Made by a program: the position numbers and the translations under genes. From an uncultured Oscillospiraceae bacterium (GTDB lineage Bacteria; Bacillota; Clostridia; Oscillospirales; Ruminococcaceae), in NCBI GenBank assembly GCA_934481445.1, contig CAKSPC010000075.1:1-5948 (forward strand): DNA of 5,948 nt, in the 5' to 3' direction. Each line of letters starts with the position of its first letter. Position 1 is the stretch's first letter. Under the pieces are notes generated by a model, which was not told where the DNA came from, searched no databases, and saw only the letters and a program-made list of their open reading frames with translations. This document shows, one piece after another, positions 1 to 4,625 of this stretch.

Positions 1-75
1 GGAGCTGGTGGACGGACTCGAACCCCCGACCTGCTGATTACAAATCAGCTGCTCTACCAACTGAGCTACACCAGC
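1..75 (-). tRNA. tRNA-Thr, anticodon TGT (terminal A of CCA lies outside the window)
   Basis: Read on the minus strand this folds as a full tRNA. The acceptor stem GCTGGTG pairs with CACCAGC, the D stem is GCTC/GAGC, and the anticodon stem GCTGA/TCAGC encloses the loop TTTGTAA, giving anticodon TGT (threonine, ACA codons). A TTCGAGT T-loop, discriminator T and an encoded CC follow, so the last A of CCA falls just before base 1. The T stem GGGGG/CCGTC contains one G-G mismatch and one G-T pair, which I read as natural variation because the rest of the cloverleaf is intact. It is transcribed leftward, divergent from the ABC operon, from the promoter at 123-151. Confidence 0.96.
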
Positions 76-122
76 GTTGCTCGTTTTATGTTCTCATCGC
101 CACTCTCGTTGACGACTATTAG

Positions 123-151
123 ATTATATCATATTGCATTCGATTTGTCAA
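123..151 (-). promoter_or_regulatory. Sigma-A-type promoter for tRNA-Thr
   Basis: On the minus strand TTGACA (151-146) and TATAAT (128-123) are separated by exactly 17 bp, and a TG one base upstream of the -10 makes it an extended -10. Both hexamers match consensus perfectly. The predicted transcript starts near 116, leaving a leader of about 40 nt before the tRNA that would be removed by 5' processing. The perfect consensus fits a constitutive stable-RNA promoter. Confidence 0.88.
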
Positions 152-264
152 GCACTTTTTAAAATTTTTTTGCATTTTTCGCGGCATTTTGCTGCGGCGA
201 ATCAGGAAATGGCAGCGGATTCCTCACGACGTATGCAAAAACATAAAAAAAATAAAATTCCCCC

Positions 265-293
265 TTGACAAATCTGTATAGCAGTGTTATACT
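265..293 (+). promoter_or_regulatory. Sigma-A-type promoter of the ABC exporter operon
   Basis: TTGACA (265-270) and TATACT (288-293) are separated by 17 bp, with TG at 285-286 giving an extended -10. The predicted start is near 300, about 35 nt before the ATPase start codon. The -10 lies inside overlapping dyad repeats (see the operator entry), so this promoter is probably repressible rather than constitutive. Confidence 0.83.
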
Positions 294-306
294 GTATATA
301 CAACAC
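284..306. promoter_or_regulatory. Candidate repressor operator over the ABC operon -10 region
   Basis: GTGTT (284-288) and AACAC (302-306) are perfect inverted half-sites at the ends of a 23-bp dyad; 7 of 11 mirrored positions match overall. Its centre contains a second short palindrome, TATAC-T-GTATA (288-298). Further related motifs surround it: CTGTATA at 274-280 repeats at 292-298, and TATACTGT (288-295) is inverted as ACAGTATA (311-318). Dyads over a -10 are typical of GntR/YtrA- or BlaI/CopY-type repressors, which often control exporters of this kind. No regulator gene is in the window, so the repressor family is inference. Confidence 0.45.
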
Positions 307-334
307 ATAAACAGTATAAAGGAGCTGACAGCAG

Positions 335-1237
335 ATGGCTTTGAAAGTCGATAATATAGTAAAGACCTACGGAAGCTACACCGCGGTGGACGGATTGAGC
401 TTCGAGATGAACGAACCCGGCGTGTTCGCACTGCTCGGTACAAACGGCGCGGGCAAGACAACTTCCCTGCGGATAATCCTCGGGATGCTCGCGGCGGACA
501 GCGGCGAGGTCACATGGAAAGGGAAACCGTTCCTCGCCGCCGAGGAGCCCATCGGCTACCTCGCCGAGGAGCGCGGGCTTTACCCCAAATATAAAATAAT
601 GGATCAGCTCATATACTTCTGCTCCCTCAAGGGCATGAGCCGCTCCGACGCAGCCCACAGCCTTGACTACTGGTTCGACCGCCTTAACGTTAACGAATAC
701 CGCAACAAGCGCGCCGAGCAGCTTTCCAAGGGCAACCAGCAGAAAATTCAGCTTATCGCGGCGCTGGCGCCGAATCCCGAGCTGCTTATCCTCGACGAGC
801 CGCTCAGCGGCCTTGACCCCGTGAACGCCGAACTTTTCAAATCCGTTATCCGCGAGGAGATCGCAAAGAACAAGTTCGTCATCATGTCCTCCCACCAGAT
901 GTCCACCATCGAGGAATTCTGCCGCGACATCGTTATCCTCAACAAGGGAAAAACGGTGCTTCAGGGCAACCTCAATGCAATAAAGAAAGGCTACGGCAGG
1001 GTGAAGCTCACCGTAAAGTGCGAGGGCGATTTCCTGCCGATGGCGGCGGAATGCGGCCTTTCCGTCACCGAGGACACACCCAACGGAACAAGCTTCAACG
1101 TAAGCCGCGAGGAACAGGCTCATGCGCTTCTCGGAAAGATAATGGAAAGCGGTATCCCGCTTATCCGTTACGAACTGCGCGAGCCGTCGCTGAACGAAAT
1201 ATTCATCGAAAAGGTAGGTGCATCCAATGAGAACTAA
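335..1237 (+). CDS. ABC transporter ATP-binding protein, NatA-like with C-terminal DUF4162 domain
   Basis: A 300-residue nucleotide-binding subunit that powers an ABC-2-type exporter from the cytoplasmic face of the membrane. Visible motifs in order: Walker A GTNGAGKTT (35-43); a Q-loop region IGYLAEERGLYP (73-84) in which the usual Gln is replaced by Glu, as is common in this subfamily; signature LSKGNQQK (130-137); Walker B LLILDEP (150-156); D-loop SGLD (158-161); and switch His187. Residues about 205-296 form the extra C-terminal domain ending in EPSLNEIFIEKVG, typical of NatA/YhaQ-type ATPases. Start ATG 335 follows AAAGGAG (318-324) with a 10-nt gap. The gene overlaps its permease by 11 bp, so the two are almost certainly one transport complex. 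NatA exports sodium, but substrates vary widely in this family and none can be assigned here. Confidence 0.95.
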   Translation: MALKVDNIVKTYGSYTAVDGLSFEMNEPGVFALLGTNGAGKTTSLRIILGMLAADSGEVTWKGKPFLAAEEPIGYLAEERGLYPKYKIMDQLIYFCSLKGMSRSDAAHSLDYWFDRLNVNEYRNKRAEQLSKGNQQKIQLIAALAPNPELLILDEPLSGLDPVNAELFKSVIREEIAKNKFVIMSSHQMSTIEEFCRDIVILNKGKTVLQGNLNAIKKGYGRVKLTVKCEGDFLPMAAECGLSVTEDTPNGTSFNVSREEQAHALLGKIMESGIPLIRYELREPSLNEIFIEKVGASNEN

Positions 1238-2642
1238 AGGCTGGCAGAAAGTATTCGGATTTACCCTTGTTCAGTTCATCAAGACAAAAGCGTTCATCAT
1301 CGGCACAGTTATAACCTGCCTTATCATCGCGCTGCTTACCTGCGGCATAAACATTATCCCCGCGCTTATCGGCAGCGGAGAGGACAACACCGACAGCGGC
1401 GAAGCGACAGGTCTTGAGGCATTCCGCTCCGTTATCATCAGGGACGAAGCCGAGATACTCACCGCCGAGGACTACGCGCTGCTTTCTGATTTAGGCGCAA
1501 ACCTCGCCGACAGCGACGATTCCTTCGATTCCATCATCGACGCCCTCAAAAATGCCGAGGACACCCGCGCATTCGTATCCATCGCCGCGGAAACAAGCGG
1601 AGATGATATTGTCGGCTACAGGGTCAAGACCTACTACTCCCCAGTGTCAAATTCGGACACGGTGGATAATCTCACGGCGGCGGTTCGGGAGCTTATAAAC
1701 CGCAGGAACATGATAAACGCAGGCGTTTCCCCCGAAAACTACGCGCAGACCCAGCGCTACATCTCCTCCTCCAGAATAGAGGCGGGCAGCAGCGAATGGG
1801 GCATTTTCGAGAGCCTTATCAACTACGTTGTTCCCATGGTGGTATCGCTGATACTGTTTATAATGATATTCGCATACGGGCAGACCGTGGCGCAGTCCAT
1901 CGCGACGGAAAAGACTAGCCGCGTTATGGAGCTGCTGCTAACCTCGGTAAGACCGCTGGCGGTGGTAATCGGAAAGGTGCTTGCGATGGGCGCCGTAAGC
2001 CTCGGACAGTTTATGCTGTTCGGCATCGTCGGCACGGCGGGATTTCTTATCTCCGCGCCGTTTGGAATCGGCGGGAAGATAATCTCCATGGCGAACAGCC
2101 CCGATCTTATTGATCAGGCGGTGGCTGCGGCGGGTTCCGACGCGAACGTTGCGGAGATGGCGCAGGCTGTCAACAGTTCTTTCGGCAGCATAAACGCGCT
2201 GACGATAATACTGATATTTATTATATTCATACTCGGGTTTCTGTTTTTCGCGCTTATCGCGGCGCTTGTTGGTGCAAGCATAAGCCGCATGGAGGATCTT
2301 CAGCAGGCAATGCAGCCGTATGCGCTTCTGGGCGTGCTCGGGTTCTACCTTGCATACTTCCCGGTTATGTTAAATATTGATAATATGGAAAACGGCATTG
2401 CTTCCATGAACTCGTTCCAGATATTCTCCTACTATTTTCCGATAAGCTCGCCGTTCTCGCTTCCGAGTGCATTGCTGCTTGGCACGCTGGATACGGCGCA
2501 GGCGATAATTGCAGTGGCAGTGCTGGCGGTGTTCGTGGTGCTTATCGCGATAGTGGTCGGAAAGGTGTACGAGGGTATTATCCTGCATAACGGAAGCAGG
2601 ATAAAGCTCGGGGATATTTTTAAGATGGCGATAAGAAAGTGA
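1227..2642 (+). CDS. ABC-2 type transporter permease, NatB/YhaP-like
   Basis: A 471-residue membrane subunit of the exporter (ABC2_membrane_3-type). One N-terminal transmembrane helix (about 22-46) is followed by an external domain of roughly 150 residues (47-196), then helices near 198-218, 246-277, 325-348, 364-384 and 425-446. The loop after the second helix carries YGQTVAQSIATEKTSRVME (217-235), the conserved cytoplasmic segment expected to contact the ATPase. The C-terminal tail YEGIILHNGSRIKLGDIFK is also typical of the family. I chose ATG 1227 because AAGGTAGG (1211-1218) lies 8 nt upstream; a GTG at 1218 would start inside that ribosome binding site. The start overlaps the last 11 bp of the ATPase gene, suggesting translational coupling. 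Substrate unknown. Confidence 0.93.
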   Translation: MRTKGWQKVFGFTLVQFIKTKAFIIGTVITCLIIALLTCGINIIPALIGSGEDNTDSGEATGLEAFRSVIIRDEAEILTAEDYALLSDLGANLADSDDSFDSIIDALKNAEDTRAFVSIAAETSGDDIVGYRVKTYYSPVSNSDTVDNLTAAVRELINRRNMINAGVSPENYAQTQRYISSSRIEAGSSEWGIFESLINYVVPMVVSLILFIMIFAYGQTVAQSIATEKTSRVMELLLTSVRPLAVVIGKVLAMGAVSLGQFMLFGIVGTAGFLISAPFGIGGKIISMANSPDLIDQAVAAAGSDANVAEMAQAVNSSFGSINALTIILIFIIFILGFLFFALIAALVGASISRMEDLQQAMQPYALLGVLGFYLAYFPVMLNIDNMENGIASMNSFQIFSYYFPISSPFSLPSALLLGTLDTAQAIIAVAVLAVFVVLIAIVVGKVYEGIILHNGSRIKLGDIFKMAIRK

Positions 2643-2655
2643 ATTGTTGAGTTTT

Positions 2656-2684
2656 GGCCGCCCATGTTTTATAAACGGGCGGTC
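2656..2684 (+). terminator. Hairpin after the permease, possible weak terminator
   Basis: GGCCGCCC (2656-2663) pairs with GGGCGGTC (2677-2684) in an 8-bp stem with one G-T pair and a 13-nt loop, 14 nt after the permease stop codon. The position suits a terminator or a 3'-end stabiliser, but no real T-run follows, so termination efficiency is doubtful. Part of the hairpin (2658-2672) is repeated exactly at 2921-2935. Confidence 0.4.
2658..2672 (+). repeat. 15-bp direct repeat, copy 1
   Basis: CCGCCCATGTTTTAT occurs here and again at 2921-2935. The two copies flank the inverted-repeat element at 2698-2905, leaving 25 bp on this side and 15 bp on the other. A chance exact 15-mer in a few hundred bases is very unlikely. 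It is too far from the element ends to be a simple target-site duplication. Confidence 0.7.
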
Positions 2685-2697
2685 TGCTTGTCGAGAG

Positions 2698-2905
2698 ACA
2701 TTTAAAATTTCCGCGTAGCATATTGGTTTTCGCTTCCTTTTGACACAAAAGGAAGCAGGTCGAGGGGTGCGGTCTGTCGGTCAACCCCCTCTGTCGCTTC
2801 GCGACACCTCCCCTGTGGGGAGATCACCCCTTGACCGCGTGTATGTGTTGCACAAAGACGAAATGTTTATCGAAAACCAATACGCTACGCGCAAATTTTC
2901 AATGT
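2698..2905. repeat. Interspersed-repeat-like (MITE-like) element with 35-bp terminal inverted repeats and nested hairpins
   Basis: Arms 2698-2732 and 2871-2905 are inverted copies matching at 32 of 35 positions. Inside lie a perfect 11-bp hairpin (2732-2742/2746-2756, loop ACA), a 12-bp inverted pair (2758-2769/2825-2836, one G-T), and two 6-bp hairpins (TGTCGC-TTC-GCGACA at 2792-2806; CTCCCC-TGT-GGGGAG at 2808-2822). The whole 208 bp could therefore fold into one long stem tipped by small hairpins, in DNA or RNA. No transposase and no convincing coding sequence are present. The core resembles CCCCTC/CTTCG/CCTCCCC repeats I recall as common between genes in gut Clostridia genomes; that is memory, not a search result. 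It may be a non-autonomous mobile element or a structured intergenic repeat. No target-site duplication abuts the ends. Confidence 0.72.
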
Positions 2906-2920
2906 TATCGGCAACCCGAC

Positions 2921-2935
2921 CCGCCCATGTTTTAT
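2921..2935 (+). repeat. 15-bp direct repeat, copy 2
   Basis: Exact second copy of CCGCCCATGTTTTAT (first at 2658-2672). Here it is not part of a hairpin: the pairing arm present at 2677-2684 has no counterpart. It may be a remnant of a duplication that accompanied arrival or rearrangement of the element between the copies. Confidence 0.7.
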
Positions 2936-2963
2936 GCGCTTGACGGTTATTTTCATCCCCCGA

Positions 2964-2992
2964 AAATATTCGGGACAAATCCCTCATATAAT
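2964..2992 (+). promoter_or_regulatory. Candidate sigma-E (sporulation) promoter for the DUF3792-YlbJ operon
   Basis: AAATATT (2964-2970), 14 bp, then CATATAAT (2985-2992) fits the Bacillus sigma-E pattern: a -35 containing ATA, then 16 bp to a -10 of the form CATANNNT. The same -10 contains TATAAT (2987-2992), but no sigma-A -35 lies 16-18 bp upstream and there is no TG extension, unlike every other promoter in the window. The predicted start is near 2999. A mother-cell promoter suits the downstream YlbJ-like gene, since B. subtilis ylbJ is a known sigma-E-regulon member. A small dyad CCCGAA-AATA-TTCGGG (2959-2974) overlaps the -35. Confidence 0.5.
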
Positions 2993-2999
2993 CTAACAA

Positions 3000-3021
3000 A
3001 GCGCCGACCCTTCGCGGCGCT
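3000..3021 (+). other. GC-rich hairpin in the leader of the DUF3792 gene
   Basis: AGCGCCG (3000-3006) pairs perfectly with CGGCGCT (3015-3021) around an 8-nt loop. It lies between the candidate promoter start (near 2999) and the ribosome binding site at 3038. No T-run follows, so it is not a standard terminator; a 5' stabilising hairpin is more likely. The structure is clear, its role is not. Confidence 0.45.
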
Positions 3022-3052
3022 CACCGAACTGACAATGAAAGGCGTGGAATAT

Positions 3053-3439
3053 ATGAGAAGAACAAAAAGGCAGAGCCGCTTCGCGCCGTTTGCCGCAGGG
3101 CTCATCAGCGGTTACGCCGCGGCGCTGGCAATATGCGCGGCGGCGGCACTACTCCTTTCTTTTACGGACATGGCTTCTACCGCGGCGGGGGCGGCGGCTC
3201 TCCTCGCGGCGGCTGCGGGAAGCTTCGTAAGCGGGCGCACCGCGGGGATACTCCGCAAGCGCGGCGGGCTTAAAACCGGTGCGCTATGCGGCGTGATATT
3301 CATTCTGCCGCTCGCCGTGCTTTCGGCGGTGTTCGGCATGATGGGCGGATTTATGCTGATCGTAAAGGCTCTGCTGTGCGTTTGCTTCGCGGCGGCGGGG
3401 GGCGTTTCGGGAGTAAACCGCGAGGAGAAAATACGATGA
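3053..3439 (+). CDS. Small integral membrane protein, DUF3792/TIGR04086 (YrzE-like) family
   Basis: A 128-residue, very Ala/Gly/Leu-rich protein with a basic N-terminus (MRRTKRQSR) and four hydrophobic helices, near 12-37, 42-60, 74-94 and 99-121. The middle segment SFVSGRTAGILRKRGGLKTGALCG (written as 57-80: Gly- and Arg-rich loop between helices 2 and 3) and the ending GGVSGVN (116-122) match the layout I know for this family of about 120 residues. Molecular function is unknown. Of the in-frame starts, ATG 3053 is preferred because AAAGG (3038-3042) lies 10 nt upstream; ATG 3035 has no such site and would place charged residues before the basic N-terminus. The same frame runs open back to about 2831, but through the repeat element, so that extension is rejected. 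It overlaps the next gene by 4 bp (ATGA), implying translational coupling. Confidence 0.8.
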   Translation: MRRTKRQSRFAPFAAGLISGYAAALAICAAAALLLSFTDMASTAAGAAALLAAAAGSFVSGRTAGILRKRGGLKTGALCGVIFILPLAVLSAVFGMMGGFMLIVKALLCVCFAAAGGVSGVNREEKIR

Positions 3440-4518
3440 AATACATCCTTGCGGCGGTCTCCGCGGCCGCGGCGGCGTTCCTGCTGTTATCCCCCGCAGA
3501 AGCCGCGGAAGCCGTGCGCGACGCGGTAGAAAACTGCCTTGAAGTCATCATCCCATCGCTGTTTGCGTTCACAGCGCTGTCGGTATTTCTTACAAAAAGC
3601 GGGCTTCACCGCATCGTACTGCGCCCGCTAACCTTTCTGCTGTCGAAGTTTCTCCGCACCGACGAAGAAATATGCGGGATATTCCTGCTTTCCAACATGG
3701 GTGGCTATCCCGTCGGGGCGAAGCTTGTTTCCGAAATGCTGGACGGCGGCAGGATATCCCGCGAAACCGCCGCGCGGATGATGTGCTTCTGCTACGGAAG
3801 CGGACCGTCGTTTATCATTGGCATTGCGGGGGTGAGGGTTTTCGGAAGCGCGGCGGCGGGACTGGCACTGTACGCGGCGTGTTTTCTCGGCTCACTGGTG
3901 AATTTCGTGATAGTAAGGTCGCGGGGCGGGCTGACCATCTCCCCTGCGAAAAAAAACTCCGACCTGACGGCGGAATGCTTCATAAGCTCGGTCATTTCGG
4001 CGGCAAAGGTGATGTTTACGGTATGCGTGATGATAACCGCATTTTCGGTGGTCATCGCAATGCTGGCGCATATCCGCGCGGACGAGGCATTCGCGGCACT
4101 GATGAAACTAACCGGCGCGGGGGAGCTTTCGGACAAAATATTCCCCGCGCTTGCGGAAGTGAGCAGGCTCGGGGATATGCCGCCCGCAGTCGGAGCGTTT
4201 CCGCTGTGCGCGGGGCTGCTTAGCTTCGGCGGGGCGTGCGTGGTGCTTCAGATAGCGGCGACGGCGCGGGATATCCCCCTCGGCAAGTTTTTGCTGTTCC
4301 GCATTCCTGCGGCGGCGGTGAGCGTCGCGGCGGCAATTCCGCTTTCGATGATAATTACGCCCGCAGACACGGCGGTCATCGCCGCGGCGAGGACGGAAGT
4401 GTTCTCAAGCAATGTGCCCGCGTCGCTGTGCATATTTGCAATGGCGGGGATACTGCTTGCGGGGGAGAAAAGGAGCGCCCGCATGGCGGGGGATGATCAA
4501 ATCAACGTGCATAAATGA
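3436..4518 (+). CDS. YlbJ-like sporulation integral membrane protein (nucleoside-recognition/Gate domain)
   Basis: A 360-residue multi-pass membrane protein. The diagnostic part is SNMGGYPVGAK (86-96) followed by FCYGSGPSFIIG (118-129), matching the conserved SGYPxGAK and SGPxFIxG segments of YlbJ-type Gate-domain proteins. Hydrophobic helices lie near 3-24, 36-54, 78-98, 122-160, 190-212, 255-275, 286-309 and 328-343. In B. subtilis, ylbJ is expressed in the mother cell and needed for proper spore (cortex) formation; its transported substrate, if any, is unclear. ATG 3436 follows GAGGAG (3422-3427) by 8 nt and overlaps the upstream stop codon. The open frame extends upstream to 3286, but that part reads as an out-of-frame shadow of the preceding gene. 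It is somewhat shorter than YlbJ (about 400 residues), so a YlbJ paralogue of other function is possible. Confidence 0.8.
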   Translation: MKYILAAVSAAAAAFLLLSPAEAAEAVRDAVENCLEVIIPSLFAFTALSVFLTKSGLHRIVLRPLTFLLSKFLRTDEEICGIFLLSNMGGYPVGAKLVSEMLDGGRISRETAARMMCFCYGSGPSFIIGIAGVRVFGSAAAGLALYAACFLGSLVNFVIVRSRGGLTISPAKKNSDLTAECFISSVISAAKVMFTVCVMITAFSVVIAMLAHIRADEAFAALMKLTGAGELSDKIFPALAEVSRLGDMPPAVGAFPLCAGLLSFGGACVVLQIAATARDIPLGKFLLFRIPAAAVSVAAAIPLSMIITPADTAVIAAARTEVFSSNVPASLCIFAMAGILLAGEKRSARMAGDDQINVHK

Positions 4519-4536
4519 ATATGATCATCCCCCGCC
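4485..4536 (+). promoter_or_regulatory. Alternative hairpin spanning the ylbJ-like stop codon, competing with the terminator
   Basis: GGCGGGGGATGATCA (4485-4499, coding for the protein's last residues) is the exact reverse complement of TGATCATCCCCCGCC (4522-4536), with a 22-nt loop containing the TGA stop at 4516-4518. The right arm is the same segment that forms the 5' side of the terminator stem (4528-4538). The two hairpins are therefore mutually exclusive, an antiterminator/terminator arrangement. The pairing is plain in the sequence; regulation is inference. Confidence 0.55.
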
Positions 4537-4568
4537 GTTTTCGGAAAAATACGGCGGGGGAATTTTTT
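4528..4568 (+). terminator. Strong intrinsic terminator after the ylbJ-like gene
   Basis: TCCCCCGCCGT (4528-4538) pairs perfectly with ACGGCGGGGGA (4551-4561), an 11-bp GC-rich stem with a 12-nt loop, followed by six T (4563-4568). It begins 10 nt after the stop codon and ends just before the -35 of the next gene, so it insulates the two units. Its 5' arm can alternatively pair with 4485-4499. Confidence 0.92.
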
Positions 4569-4569
4569 G

Positions 4570-4598
4570 TTGAAATCCAAAGACATATATGATATAAT
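4570..4598 (+). promoter_or_regulatory. Sigma-A-type promoter of the phosphotransferase gene
   Basis: TTGAAA (4570-4575) and TATAAT (4593-4598) are separated by 17 bp, with TG at 4590-4591 giving an extended -10. The predicted start is near 4605, a 5' leader of about 20 nt. The -35 begins directly after the terminator T-run. The 13-mer TGATATAATTATC around the -10 is identical to that of the tRNA promoter at 5727-5755. Confidence 0.85.
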
Positions 4599-4606
4599 TA
4601 TCATAT
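4587..4606. promoter_or_regulatory. 20-bp palindrome over the phosphotransferase -10, candidate operator
   Basis: ATATGATA (4587-4594) and TATCATAT (4599-4606) are perfect inverted half-sites around TAAT, covering the whole -10 and the likely start point. A dimeric repressor bound here would block transcription. The sequence is AT-rich and partly fixed by the -10 itself, so chance cannot be excluded. No regulator is nearby. Confidence 0.35.
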
Positions 4607-4625
4607 CACGCGGGGAGGTGTTTTT

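Noticed and set aside
158..264. Possible terminator or small RNA between the two divergent promoters
   Set aside because: Only a weak 6-bp pairing (GCGGCA/TGCTGC, 161-175) is seen; neither a T-run following a stable stem nor an independent promoter supports a transcript end here.
287..1123. Long open frame of 278 codons on the minus strand
   Set aside because: It lies opposite the ABC ATPase gene, whose frame carries every expected ABC motif. The antisense translation shows no recognisable domain, and no ribosome binding site was evident.
1218..1226. GTG start for the permease
   Set aside because: It overlaps the ribosome binding site; ATG 1227 is spaced correctly at 8 nt.
2792..2822. CRISPR-like repeat from the adjacent small hairpins
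   Set aside because: The two hairpins differ in sequence and there is no repeat-spacer periodicity.
2740..2999. Short open frames on both strands inside the inverted-repeat element
   Set aside because: They run through inverted-repeat arms and hairpins, have no supporting ribosome binding site and give low-complexity or repeat-derived peptides.
2831..3052. N-terminal extension of the DUF3792 gene
   Set aside because: It would translate the repeat arm and the leader hairpin; ATG 3053 has a proper ribosome binding site and gives the usual family length.
3286..3435. N-terminal extension of the ylbJ-like gene
   Set aside because: It is an Arg/Gly-rich out-of-frame reading of the DUF3792 gene; ATG 3436 has a strong GAGGAG site and an ATGA overlap.
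3672..4223. 183-codon open frame on the plus strand within the ylbJ-like gene
   Set aside because: It is a shifted-frame shadow in GC-rich DNA with an implausible Arg/Gly-rich product.
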